Shown here one piece after another: positions 8,793 to 17,936 of a DNA stretch of 64,000 nucleotides. This DNA is from Gemmatimonadota bacterium (GTDB taxonomy: Bacteria > Gemmatimonadota > Gemmatimonadetes > Gemmatimonadales > GWC2-71-9). Positions within the stretch are counted from its first letter, which is position 1, and every line of letters starts with the position of its first letter. The notes below the pieces were generated by a model. That model was not told the origin of the DNA and searched no databases. It saw only the letters and a list, made by a program, of their open reading frames with translations. The DNA lies in assembly GCA_016713785.1 (NCBI GenBank), contig JADJOM010000003.1, positions 2,127,501-2,191,500 on the forward strand, read 5' to 3'. The translations under genes and the position numbers were made by a program.

Positions 8793-9776
8793 ATGCTCAA
8801 CTACATCTGGGCCGGGCTCATCATCCTGAGCCTCGTGTTCGCGCTGGTCACCGACGTGGGGGAACTCTCCCGCGACACCTACCGCAACGGACAGCCGGTG
8901 CCGGTGGCGCTGGCCTTCCCGGGCGGCTACGACCCCGCCGCCCGGAGCGTACCGGTGCGGGTGCGGCTGGACAGCGCCACACTGGCCGGCCACTACGGCC
9001 GGGCGCTCGCGCTGGCCCCCGACTATCCGGGGGAGCTGCTGCAGAACGCCGACGGCCGCGAGCTCCGCTTCGCGAAGGACGCGACGCTGCCGGAGCCGCT
9101 CGCCACCATCCGGGGCATGACCTCCGAGCGCGACAACGACCTGCGCGGGCGCCTGGCGCTCGCCGCGGCGGCCGGTGACACGCTCGCGCCGGCGTCGGTC
9201 GCCTTCACCCCGGTGCGGTTCGTGAAGATGGTGGCCATCAGCAAGGCGGCCATCGAGTTCGCCAAGACCGCCGTGACGCTGGCCCTGGGCCTGGTCGGGG
9301 TGATCGCGCTGTGGCTCGGCATGCTCCGCATCGCCGACAAGGCGGGCCTCATCAACGTCATCGTACGGGTGGCCGAGCCGGTCTTCCGGCCGCTCTTCCC
9401 CGAGATCCCCAAGGGGCACCCGGCCCTCGGGTTCATCGTGCTCAACCTCTCGGCCAACGTCCTCGGGCTGGGCAACGCCGCCACCCCCATGGGCATCAAG
9501 GCCATGGAGGAGCTGCAGAAGCTCAACCCGAAGCAGGACACCGCCACCAACTCGATGGTCATGCTGCTCGCCCTCAACACCGCCAGCGTGCAGATCGTGC
9601 CGCCGGTGCTGCTGGTGGCGATCATGGGGCTGCAGATCAACCAGCTCTTCTTCTCCATCCTGCTGTGCACCGGACTGTCGCTGGTGGTGGGGATCGCCTC
9701 CGTGAAGCTGCTGGGCCGGCTCCGCGGCTACCGCGAGAGCGACCCGATGCGCGCCCCCGCCACCGGGGAGGGCTGA
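8793..9776 (+). CDS. SpmA-like nucleoside-recognition (GATE) membrane protein
   Basis: A 327-residue multi-pass membrane protein. The N-terminal helix (YIWAGLIILSLVFALVTDVG) is followed by a soluble insert of about 110 residues. Then comes the SpmA/GATE membrane core, with KTAVTLALGLVGVIALWLGM, VLNLSANVLGLGNAATPMG and LALNTASVQIVPP. B. subtilis SpmA is about 200 residues, so this version carries an extra extracytoplasmic domain. The family is needed for spore-core dehydration in Bacillus but is widespread in non-sporulating bacteria, where its role is unclear. The next gene, SpmB-like, starts three bases after this stop. Confidence 0.85.
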   Translation: MLNYIWAGLIILSLVFALVTDVGELSRDTYRNGQPVPVALAFPGGYDPAARSVPVRVRLDSATLAGHYGRALALAPDYPGELLQNADGRELRFAKDATLPEPLATIRGMTSERDNDLRGRLALAAAAGDTLAPASVAFTPVRFVKMVAISKAAIEFAKTAVTLALGLVGVIALWLGMLRIADKAGLINVIVRVAEPVFRPLFPEIPKGHPALGFIVLNLSANVLGLGNAATPMGIKAMEELQKLNPKQDTATNSMVMLLALNTASVQIVPPVLLVAIMGLQINQLFFSILLCTGLSLVVGIASVKLLGRLRGYRESDPMRAPATGEG

Positions 9777-9779
9777 GCC

Positions 9780-10322
9780 ATGGAAGCCTTCCGCGCCGGG
9801 CTCGACGTGCTGGCGGTGTTCATCATCCCGCTGATCATCATCGGATTCCCGCTCTACGGGCTGTACCGGCGGGTGCCGGTGTACGAGGAGTTCGTGGCCG
9901 GGGCCAAGGAGGGCTTCCAGGTGGCGGTGAACATCATCCCCTACCTGGTGGCCATCCTCTTCGCGGTGGGGATGTTCCGCGCCTCGGGGGCGATGGACTT
10001 CCTGGTGGAGGGGCTCCGGCCGGTGCTGGCGCCCCTCGGGGTGCCGCCGGAGACGCTGCCGATGTGGATCGTGCGGCCGCTCACGGGGAGCGGGTCGGCG
10101 GGCATCATGCTGGACCTGATCAAGCAGTACGGCGAGGACTCGCTGATCGTGAAGATGGCGGCGACGATGTTCGGCTCCACCGAGACGACCTTCTACGTGA
10201 TCGCGGTGTACTTCGGGGCGGTGAACATCCGCAAGACCCGCCACGCGGTGCCCGCGGGCCTGATCGCGGACATCTCGGCGATGTTCTTCGCGGTGTACGT
10301 GGTGCGCTGGCTGTTCGGTTGA
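9780..10322 (+). CDS. SpmB-like nucleoside-recognition membrane protein
   Basis: A 180-residue membrane protein partnered with the preceding SpmA-like gene, three bases away. Features are GLDVLAVFIIPLIIIGFPLY, VNIIPYLVAILFAVGMFRASG, PLTGSGSAGIM and MFGSTETTFYVIAVYFG, all typical of SpmB. The conserved polar residues in the membrane core (GSGSAG, STETTF) suggest a small-molecule channel or transporter, but the substrate is not known. It ends one base from the convergent aminotransferase gene. Confidence 0.85.
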   Translation: MEAFRAGLDVLAVFIIPLIIIGFPLYGLYRRVPVYEEFVAGAKEGFQVAVNIIPYLVAILFAVGMFRASGAMDFLVEGLRPVLAPLGVPPETLPMWIVRPLTGSGSAGIMLDLIKQYGEDSLIVKMAATMFGSTETTFYVIAVYFGAVNIRKTRHAVPAGLIADISAMFFAVYVVRWLFG

Positions 10323-10323
10323 G

Positions 10324-12060
10324 CTAGACGGCCGCCGCCGCTGTCGGCAGCACGAACCACCGCAGCTGCTCGGCGGCCTCGGGGAGTGGCGCCTGGCCCC
10401 CGCCCCGATCGGGGGGCCCCGGGGCACGGGACGCCGCCCCGAGGACGCGTCGCGCCTCCTCGAGATATGCGGCCAGCCGCGAGATCGGCTCCCGGTAGTG
10501 CCGCCCGTCGAACCGGAGCTGGCCGTCCTCATAGCGGATCGCGGCCAGCGTCATGGGCGGCTCGGGGGTGATGGTGGCGTGGCGCCAGACCCCGGTCTCC
10601 ACCGCGAAGTGGTACTGCGGAAGGAGCCGCCAGCCCTCCCGGGCCACCAGGTCCACCGCGTCCAGCAGGAAGCGGAACTCCGCCTCGGCGATGAAGTAGT
10701 TGAAGCTCACCCGGACCCAGCCGGGCTTGATCACCTCACACCCCTGGGTGATGACGGACTCGAACCGATGGCTCGTCTCGAGATCGATCCCCAGCAACCG
10801 ATGCCCGTACGGCCCGGCGCAGGAACAGCCTCCCCGGGCCTGGATGCCGAACAGGTCGTTGAGGAGCGCCACGACAAAGTTGTGGTGCAGGTAGCGGGCG
10901 GAGCCGTTCGCCAGTACCGGCGGGGCGTGCACCACGAAGGAAACGATCGACAGCCGCTCGGCGTCCGGGTGCCCCAGGATCTGCAGCCGCGGGTTGGCCG
11001 ACCAGGCCGCGATCGCGCCGCGGATGAACGCTTCTTCCCGTCGGCGGATTTCCTCGATCCCGACCACCTCCTTCAGCTGGAAGACCAGCCCCGCGCGGAT
11101 CGACTCGATGATCGCCGGCGTGCCACCCTCCTCCCGGTGCTCGGGATCTTCGAGGTACCGGTGCCCCTCCGGGTTCACGTACTGCACCGTGCCGCCACCC
11201 GGCACGCCGGGCACCCGGTTCCGCAGGATGTCCCGACGGAGCACCAGTATCCCGGGCGTCCCCGGCCCGCCGATGAACTTGTGGGGCGACAGGAAGACCG
11301 CGTCCTTGAAGTCGGTGCCATGGGCCGTGGGCGAGCGCATCTCGACCTGCACGTAGGGCGCGGAGGCGGCGAAGTCCCAGAACGAGAGCGCGCCGTGCCG
11401 GTGCAGCAGGGACGAGATCGCCGAGGTATCGGAGATGACGCCCGTCACATTGGACGCCGCCGAGAAGCTCCCGATCCGGAGGGGGCGGTCCTGGTACTCC
11501 TCGAGGCGTCGTTCCAGCTCCAGCAGATCGATCGCGCCGTTGGCGTCCTCCCCGATCTCCACCACATCGGCAATCGACTCGCGCCACGGCAGCTCGTTGG
11601 AGTGGTGCTCGTACGGCCCCACGAAGACCACGGGGCGCCGGTGCGGCGGGATCCGCGCCTGCAGGCCGAGCTGCTCTGCCAGCTCCACCGGGAGGCGGAG
11701 CCCCAGGATGTTCACCAGGCGGTCGACCGCACCCGTGGAGCCGGAGCCCACGAAGATCACCGCGTGCTCTGCCCGGGTGGCACCCACCGCGGCGCGAATG
11801 ATCTCCCGCGCCTCCTCGCGGAACCGCGAGGTCTGCCGCCCGGTGCCGGAGGTCTCGGTATGCGTGTTGGCGTACAGCGGCAGCACGTGCTCCCGCAGGA
11901 AGTCCTCGACGAACCCGAGCGACCGGCCCGAGGCGGTGTAATCCGCGTAGGTCACCCGGCGCAGACCGAACGGCGTCTGGACAGCGGCATCTGCCCCCAC
12001 CACCGAGGACCCGATGGTGTCGATGAGCGGATGCGGCGGCAGCGGGAACGACCCGGACAT
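10324..12060 (-). CDS. Class V aminotransferase / cysteine-desulfurase-like PLP enzyme
   Basis: A 578-residue fold-type I PLP enzyme. The Schiff-base lysine is Lys 261 in FLSPHKFIGGPGTPG. The cofactor Asp is in FWDFAASAPY and the stacking His in GPYEHHSNELPW. A cysteine loop, ARGGCSCAGPYGHRLLGID, resembles the mobile catalytic Cys loop of desulfurases. It is about 150 residues longer than SufS/IscS. The longer N-terminus contains RVTYADYTASGRSLGFVE. No Fe-S assembly genes are adjacent, so the acceptor and reaction remain open. The ATG at 12060 has AAGGGA 6 bases upstream, which outranks the longer frame. Confidence 0.8.
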   Translation of the reverse strand: MSGSFPLPPHPLIDTIGSSVVGADAAVQTPFGLRRVTYADYTASGRSLGFVEDFLREHVLPLYANTHTETSGTGRQTSRFREEAREIIRAAVGATRAEHAVIFVGSGSTGAVDRLVNILGLRLPVELAEQLGLQARIPPHRRPVVFVGPYEHHSNELPWRESIADVVEIGEDANGAIDLLELERRLEEYQDRPLRIGSFSAASNVTGVISDTSAISSLLHRHGALSFWDFAASAPYVQVEMRSPTAHGTDFKDAVFLSPHKFIGGPGTPGILVLRRDILRNRVPGVPGGGTVQYVNPEGHRYLEDPEHREEGGTPAIIESIRAGLVFQLKEVVGIEEIRRREEAFIRGAIAAWSANPRLQILGHPDAERLSIVSFVVHAPPVLANGSARYLHHNFVVALLNDLFGIQARGGCSCAGPYGHRLLGIDLETSHRFESVITQGCEVIKPGWVRVSFNYFIAEAEFRFLLDAVDLVAREGWRLLPQYHFAVETGVWRHATITPEPPMTLAAIRYEDGQLRFDGRHYREPISRLAAYLEEARRVLGAASRAPGPPDRGGGQAPLPEAAEQLRWFVLPTAAAAV

Positions 12061-12211
12061 GCGCGGTCCCTTGGGTGGGGTCGGCCGAAGGTACCGATGC
12101 CACCCCCCGGGGCGGAAGCCCGGAGTGCGCCGGGACTGCTGGCCCCCGTCTCCGGCGTGGCCTATTATTGAAAGGTTGCCCCGCCCTCGTCCCGAACCCT
12201 CACACGGTGCC

Positions 12212-14755
12212 GTGTCCGACACCCTCGCCAAGCTCCAGGCAGCCCTCAAGGACCGCTACGGGATCCAGCGCGAGCTGGGGCGCGGCGGCATGGCCACGGT
12301 CTACCTCGCCACCGACCTCAAGCACGACCGCGAGGTGGCGATCAAGGTGCTGCACCCGGAGCTCGCCGCCACTCTGGGGCCGGAGCGCTTCGACCGCGAG
12401 ATCAAGTTCGCCGCCAAGCTCCAGCACCCCAACATCCTCGGCCTGTTCGACTCGGGCGACGCCGACGGCCTGCTCTACTACGTCATGCCGTTCGTGTACG
12501 GGGAGTCGCTGCGGGAGCGGCTGGAGCGGGACCACATGCTGCCAGTGGACTTCGCCGTCCACGTGGCGCTGGAGGTGGCCGACGCGCTGGGCTACGCCCA
12601 CATGCTGGGCATCGTCCACCGCGACATCAAGCCGGAGAACATCATGCTCTCCGGCGGCCACGCCCTGGTGGCCGACTTCGGCATCGCGCGGGCGGTGACC
12701 GAGGCGGGCAGCAGCCAGAAGCTCACCGAGACGGGGATGGCCGTGGGCACCCCGCTCTACATGAGCCCCGAGCAGTCGGTCGGCGACACCGTGGGCCCCA
12801 CCAGCGACATCTACTCCCTCGCCTGTGTGCTCTACGAGATGCTCGCCGGGCACCCGCCCTTCTCCGGCAGCAACGCCCGGCAGATCATGGCCCGGCACGC
12901 CATGGAGCAGGTGCCCAGCATCCAGGTGGTGCGCGACACCGTCCCCGACCAGGTCGAGGACGCCATCATGGCCGCGCTCAACAAGGTCGTGGCCGACCGG
13001 CCCCAGACCGCGGCACAGTTCGCCGAACTGCTCGGCGCCCCCGCCGGTGGCACCGCCACCCGCTACGCCGCCTCCCGCGTCACCGCCACCCGCCGCGCGG
13101 TGCGCACCCCGCCCGCGGGCTCCGTCACGGTGACGGTCAAGAAGCGCTCGCTGTTCGCGCTCGGGATCGGTGGCGCGCTGCTGGCGCTCGGACTCGGCGG
13201 GCTGGGCTGGTACCTCATGGGGCGGCCCGGCGGGGCGCGCACCACCGCCGGCGGGCTCGACCCGCACCGGGTGGCGGTGCTCTACTTCGACGACCTGAGC
13301 CGGGACCACGAGCTGGGCTACCTGGCCGACGGCCTCACCGATGCGCTGATCACCTCGCTCTCCGGGGTGCAGGGCCTCTCGGTGGTGTCGCGGGGCGGCG
13401 TGGAGCAGTTCCGGGGCTCGGGCGCCGCGCGCGACAGCATCGCCCGGGCGCTCCAGGCCGGGACCCTCGTGGTGGGCACCGTGGAGCAGACCGGGGGGCG
13501 GATCGCGGTGGGGCTCCGGCTGGTGGATGGGAACAGCGGCGCCGACTTCGACCGCGCCACCGTGGAGGCCGGCAGCGGCGACCCGCTCGCGCTGCGCGAC
13601 TCGCTCGCCAGCGAGGCCGCCCGCCTGATCCGCAGCCAGCTGGGTGAGGAGATCCGCCTCCGGACCAGCCGGGAGGGCACCCGCGACGTCAACGCCTGGT
13701 CGCTGGTGCAGCGGGCGGAGCAGGCGCGGCGGCGCGGGCTGGCCTTCGCCGCGCAGGGCGACACCGCGGGCATGGGCCGCGAGTACCGGGTGGCCGATTC
13801 GCTGCTGGCGCAGGCCGAGCCGCTCGACCCGCAATGGGCCGAGCCGGTGGTGCTGCGCGCCCAGCTGCTGTACAGCCGCTCGCGGCAGCTCGGGGACGAC
13901 CCGCTCCGCGCCAGCCGCGTCATCGACCAGGGGATGGCCGAGGCGGCGCGCGCGCTCCGGATCGACGGCGCCAGCGCCGACGCGCTCGAGACGCTGGGCA
14001 ACCTCCGCTACTGGCGCCTGCTGCTCGGGCTGGAACAGGACCCGGGGCGGGCCCGCGCGCTGCTCGACAGCGCCCGCGCCAACCTGGAAAAGGCCACCGA
14101 GCTCAACCCGCAGCAGGCCGGGGCGTGGGCCACGCTGTCCCACCTCTACACCCGGGCGCGCACCTCGGTCGAGGTGTACGACGCGGCGCGACGCGCCTTC
14201 GAGGCGGACGCCTTCCTCGGCAATGCCGACAAGATCCTGCAGCGGCTGTTCCTCTCCGCCTACGACCTGGGCGACGCCCTCAAGGTGGCCCACTGGTGCG
14301 ACGAGGGCCGCCGGCGGTACCCCGCGGACGCCAAGTTCGTCTACTGTCGCCTGGTCCTGCAGACCATGAAGGCCACCGACCCGGCGCCGGCGGCGGCGTG
14401 GGCGCTGGCCGACACCCTGGTGCAACTCACCCCCGAGGGGGGGCGCGAGTACGAACGACTGAACGGGCAGATGCTGGTGGCCGCCGTGCTGGCGCGGGCC
14501 GGGCAGGCCGACAGCGCGCGGCACCTGGTGGCGCGCTCGCGCGGGGACGCGACGCTCGATCCCACCCGTGACCTGATGCTCACCGGTGCCTTCGTCTACA
14601 CCCTGCTCAACGACCACCAGGCGGCCCTGGACGCGCTCCGGACCTATCTGGTGGCCAATCCGGGGCGGGCCCAGGACCTGGCCGAGGACCCGGGATGGTG
14701 GTTCCGGGAGCTGGCGACGGACCCGGGGTTCAAGCAGCTGGTTGGTGGGGCCTGA
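12212..14755 (+). CDS. Membrane Ser/Thr protein kinase with FlgO-like and TPR exported half
   Basis: An 847-residue one-pass receptor-type kinase starting at GTG. The kinase domain is residues about 15-285: ELGRGGMATVY, Lys 45 (VAIKVL), HRDIKPEN (Asp 138), DFG at 155-157 and GTPLYMSPEQ. A membrane helix (LFALGIGGALLALGLGGLGW) lies near residue 315. The exported part begins with a FlgO/TolB-like segment (VAVLYFDDLSRDHELGYLAD), followed by TPR-like helices to the end (ATELNPQQAGAWATLSHLYT). It phosphorylates Ser/Thr on cytoplasmic targets; the ligand is unknown. The ORF allows a longer N-terminus, but the kinase fold starts right after this GTG. It is divergent from the aminotransferase. Confidence 0.92.
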   Translation: MSDTLAKLQAALKDRYGIQRELGRGGMATVYLATDLKHDREVAIKVLHPELAATLGPERFDREIKFAAKLQHPNILGLFDSGDADGLLYYVMPFVYGESLRERLERDHMLPVDFAVHVALEVADALGYAHMLGIVHRDIKPENIMLSGGHALVADFGIARAVTEAGSSQKLTETGMAVGTPLYMSPEQSVGDTVGPTSDIYSLACVLYEMLAGHPPFSGSNARQIMARHAMEQVPSIQVVRDTVPDQVEDAIMAALNKVVADRPQTAAQFAELLGAPAGGTATRYAASRVTATRRAVRTPPAGSVTVTVKKRSLFALGIGGALLALGLGGLGWYLMGRPGGARTTAGGLDPHRVAVLYFDDLSRDHELGYLADGLTDALITSLSGVQGLSVVSRGGVEQFRGSGAARDSIARALQAGTLVVGTVEQTGGRIAVGLRLVDGNSGADFDRATVEAGSGDPLALRDSLASEAARLIRSQLGEEIRLRTSREGTRDVNAWSLVQRAEQARRRGLAFAAQGDTAGMGREYRVADSLLAQAEPLDPQWAEPVVLRAQLLYSRSRQLGDDPLRASRVIDQGMAEAARALRIDGASADALETLGNLRYWRLLLGLEQDPGRARALLDSARANLEKATELNPQQAGAWATLSHLYTRARTSVEVYDAARRAFEADAFLGNADKILQRLFLSAYDLGDALKVAHWCDEGRRRYPADAKFVYCRLVLQTMKATDPAPAAAWALADTLVQLTPEGGREYERLNGQMLVAAVLARAGQADSARHLVARSRGDATLDPTRDLMLTGAFVYTLLNDHQAALDALRTYLVANPGRAQDLAEDPGWWFRELATDPGFKQLVGGA

Positions 14756-14948
14756 TCATCACCTGCTGTGGTATCCCTGCAATCGGGGGGCTCGACGGGG
14801 CCGAGCGCCGCCTGGGGCGAGTACCGTAAAGCAAATACCAGCAAGGGCTTATGGCGCTGACCGAATCGTGACCCCGATCGGTGATGCCGCGCACATATCC
14901 TGCATCAAAAGTTCCGGATTCCTTCCCGATCACCCGAGGCATTCCCCC

Positions 14949-16142
14949 ATGCGTCCCCTCGCCCTGCCGGCCCTCGCCGGTCTCGCCCTGCTCCTGTCCT
15001 GTTCCGGCGACGCGCCGTCGGGCCCCGATGGCCTGGCCCTGCCGCGCGGCGCGGTGGTGGCCAATGCCTGCACCACGATCGACGCCCTGCGCCTCCAGGT
15101 GAACGCGCTGTTCCCCGCCGGGAAGCTCAATCGTGAGGCCAGCACCTGGATCACCCAGATCCAGAAGTCGGTGAAGCAGCCCGACCTGCCCACCGCCCAG
15201 GCCAAGATGCTGGCGCTGGTGGACTACACCATCAAGAACTACTACGCCCACCTGCTGATCGGCGACCAGGGCGCCACTACCCAGGCCACCGTGGTGAGCT
15301 TCGTCGACAACCTCTACTGCTACGTGGGGCTCGCCTCGCCGCACATCCCGATCGGCGCCTTGGGCGACGACGGGGTGGTGGCGGTCATCGGTCCCACCAC
15401 GCCCGCCCAGACGGTGGTGACTCCGAGCGCGCAGGCGGGGGTTGCCCTGCCGGCCGCGGCGACGCCGGCCACGACGGTGCTCGCGGTCTACCGCCTGCCC
15501 GACACCCCGAACCCGCTCAACACGGCGCTGGACCAGTACCCCGCCTACTACGAGTTCCAGGTGTCGCCGGTGGTGAGCTTCACCCAGGACGTGATCGTGG
15601 GGGCCTGCCAGCTGGGGACCTTCGCCCCCGTGGACTACGGGCGGCTCAAGCTGGGCCACAACCTGGGCGGGACCGGCTTCGAGCTGCTGCCCAAGGCCGC
15701 GCCGGCCTTCCTCGACTGCACGGGGCTCGCCAGCACCGGCGACGTCTCCGCCGATGGCACCTGCTGCCTGGGCGGGACCACCAGGAACTTCAGCCCCTTC
15801 GGCGCGGTGGACACCCTGACCACGATGGACGCCGCGTCGTTCCGCTCGGTGCCTGGCACGCCCAATACCCCGATGCCGGCCAACCTGCTGCCGGCGGTGC
15901 AGATCATCACGCCGAGCGGCCGGCCGGTGCCGGGCATCAGCATCACGTTCTCCGTGCCCGCCGGCAGCGAGGGGTCGGTCAGCGGCGCCATGCAGGTGAC
16001 CGACGCCAACGGCATCGCGCGGCTGGGCGGCTGGGTGCTGGGTCCCGGCGCGCTGCCGAACACCGTGATCGCCACCGGCACGCCGATCCCCGGCAGCGGC
16101 ATCGCGCGCAACGGGCTGAGCTTCACCGCCACCCTGCCCTGA
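14949..16142 (+). CDS. Secreted lipoprotein with C-terminal Ig-like domain
   Basis: A 397-residue protein with a lipoprotein signal (LAGLALLLSC, Cys 18). An N-terminal helical region of about 100 residues (IDALRLQVNALFPAGKLN) is followed by beta-rich sequence with several cysteines. The C-terminal Ig/BIG-like module has LLPAVQIITPSGRPVPGISI and VTDANGIARLGGWVLGPG, a layout common in surface lipoproteins of this group. The function is unknown. It lies 193 bases after the kinase, with a possible promoter between, so co-transcription is uncertain. A 19-bp hairpin follows. Confidence 0.8.
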   Translation: MRPLALPALAGLALLLSCSGDAPSGPDGLALPRGAVVANACTTIDALRLQVNALFPAGKLNREASTWITQIQKSVKQPDLPTAQAKMLALVDYTIKNYYAHLLIGDQGATTQATVVSFVDNLYCYVGLASPHIPIGALGDDGVVAVIGPTTPAQTVVTPSAQAGVALPAAATPATTVLAVYRLPDTPNPLNTALDQYPAYYEFQVSPVVSFTQDVIVGACQLGTFAPVDYGRLKLGHNLGGTGFELLPKAAPAFLDCTGLASTGDVSADGTCCLGGTTRNFSPFGAVDTLTTMDAASFRSVPGTPNTPMPANLLPAVQIITPSGRPVPGISITFSVPAGSEGSVSGAMQVTDANGIARLGGWVLGPGALPNTVIATGTPIPGSGIARNGLSFTATLP

Positions 16143-16160
16143 TCGCGGTCCCCTCCGTAC

Positions 16161-16201
16161 ACGCCGCCGCCGGCGGACCCCTGGTCCGCCGGCGGCGGCG
16201 T
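16161..16201. terminator. Bidirectional terminator hairpin, 19-bp stem
   Basis: ACGCCGCCGCCGGCGGACC (16161-16179) pairs perfectly with 16183-16201 across a three-base loop. It lies between the stops of the convergent lipoprotein and TPR genes. It is the longest perfect stem in the window. Confidence 0.85.
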
Positions 16202-16213
16202 CTGGCTCCCGGC

Positions 16214-17833
16214 CTAGAATCGTGAGGCGGTGAGCGTGACGTCCGCGTCCTTCCACGCCGCGCGGAAGCGGGCCTCCACCTCCCGGGCCTCGGCGGCGCG
16301 CCCCTGCCGCTCCAGGCTGCGGGCCAGCCCGAACAGCGACCAGCCGTTCTCCGGGAAGTCCCGGAGGTCCTCGCGGTACACCCGCTCCGCCTCCGCGGCC
16401 GCCCCGGCCGCCAGCAGGGCCTTGCCGAGCGAGTGCCGCGCCGGGTAGTACCAGGTGGGCGGCTCGGTGTAGGCCAGCCCATCCTCCAGCGCCACCGCCT
16501 CGGTGAACGCGCGCACCGCGGCGCGGGGCTCGCCGGACCGGAGCAGGATCTCTCCGTCGAGCATCCGCTCGGCGATCTGCATGGCGATCCGGTTGTCCCC
16601 GTCGGGCAGCCCCCGCACGATGCCGCGGACCGAGTCGAGCGCCGCGCGCGCCTCGGCCCAGCGGCGGCGGGCGGCGAAGGCCACCCCGCGGCCGTAGTAG
16701 GCCATCCCGGTGGTGAAGCGCAGGTCGGTGGGCGGGAGCGGCTCCGCCAGGATCCCGCCCCAGTCGCCGAAGGTGACCATGGTGTAGTAGACCACCGGCG
16801 TGACCGCCTCGAGCCAGGGCTGCGCGCGGGCCTGCTCGCTTCCCACCGTTTCGGTCACCCGCCGCGCCGCGCGCAGCGCCACGGCCCGCCGGCCCGACAT
16901 CGAGGCGGCGAAGCTCATGAAGTGCCAGTTGTGCGGATAGTAGCCCAGGCCGTAGAGCCCCTGGCGGCTCACGTTCGGCCCCTCGAAGAAGTGCTCGTCG
17001 GCGTGCACCGCGTGCTCGTTGGCGCGGATGGCGTCGGCGTACCGTCCCACCCGGATGTAGATATGCCCGGGCATGTGCACCAGGTGGCCGGCCCCGGGCA
17101 TGAGCCCCGCCAGCCGCTCGGCGCAGGCCACGGCGCGCTCGGGTTCCACCGCCTCCACCGCGTGGATCAGCAGGTGGCATCCCCCGGCGTGATCCGGATT
17201 GGCCGCTAGCACGCGCTCGATGCGCGCCAGAATGGTGAGCGTGGCCGGACGCGCGCTGCCGTCCGGCATCCAGTACCGCCATGGACTCAGGTCCATCAGG
17301 GCCTCGGCGTGGAACGCCTGCAGGTCGAGGTCCTCCGGGTACCGATCGGCCACGCGGCCGATCGCGTCGGCCCACGCGGTGTCGGCCGCGGCGCGGCTCC
17401 GCGCGGGATCATACCGCTCCCCCAGGGCGCGGATCATCCCCTCCTCCCGCTCCCCGCGCCCGGGGAGGGTCAGCGCACGCCGGGCCGCCGCCCATGCCTG
17501 CATCCCGGTGGCGCTGTCCATCGGCGCGTTGATGTTCGGGCCAAGCGCCAGCGCCTGACCGAAGGCACACATGGCGCACGCCGGATCCCGCCGCTCCGCC
17601 TCGGCGAAGGCCCGCACCGCCTCGGCGTGGTTGAAGGCCCAGTAGAGCCGCAGGCCCTGGTCGAAGTAGGCCTGGGCCATCGGGTCGCCGGTGGTGATGG
17701 CATAGTGCAGGGCGCCGAGATTGGCGTACAGGGGCATTGAGTCGGTGGTGCCGTGCTGCTCGTGCCCCTGGCCGGCGAGGGCGCCGGGCAGGAGGGCGGC
17801 GCCCAGCGCCAGCAGGTGACGGAAACGGGACAT
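16214..17833 (-). CDS. Exported TPR protein
   Basis: A 539-residue protein with a signal peptide (FRHLLALGAALLPGALAG, then QGHEQHG). Multiple TPR-like helical pairs follow, for example AQAYFDQGLRLYWAFNHAEA, RDPACAMCAFGQALALGPN and ENGWSLFGLARSLERQGRAA. The pattern FDQGL-x3-YxFNHxEAxRAFxEAxxxDPxCAMCxWGxA is typical of a family of exported TPR proteins in soil bacteria. The CxxC is conserved in that family but its role is unknown to me. The ATG at 17833 is preceded by GGAGG at six bases, which decides against an upstream ATG at 17845. It is divergent from the ECF sigma gene. Confidence 0.85.
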   Translation of the reverse strand: MSRFRHLLALGAALLPGALAGQGHEQHGTTDSMPLYANLGALHYAITTGDPMAQAYFDQGLRLYWAFNHAEAVRAFAEAERRDPACAMCAFGQALALGPNINAPMDSATGMQAWAAARRALTLPGRGEREEGMIRALGERYDPARSRAAADTAWADAIGRVADRYPEDLDLQAFHAEALMDLSPWRYWMPDGSARPATLTILARIERVLAANPDHAGGCHLLIHAVEAVEPERAVACAERLAGLMPGAGHLVHMPGHIYIRVGRYADAIRANEHAVHADEHFFEGPNVSRQGLYGLGYYPHNWHFMSFAASMSGRRAVALRAARRVTETVGSEQARAQPWLEAVTPVVYYTMVTFGDWGGILAEPLPPTDLRFTTGMAYYGRGVAFAARRRWAEARAALDSVRGIVRGLPDGDNRIAMQIAERMLDGEILLRSGEPRAAVRAFTEAVALEDGLAYTEPPTWYYPARHSLGKALLAAGAAAEAERVYREDLRDFPENGWSLFGLARSLERQGRAAEAREVEARFRAAWKDADVTLTASRF

Positions 17834-17936
17834 GCGAGCCTCCATGGTTGGGGACGGCGCATGGCCGGCCCGGGGGGTCAAACCTATATTGCGGGCAATC
17901 CCACACCCACCCGACATCCCGGCCCGACCGCGCCCG

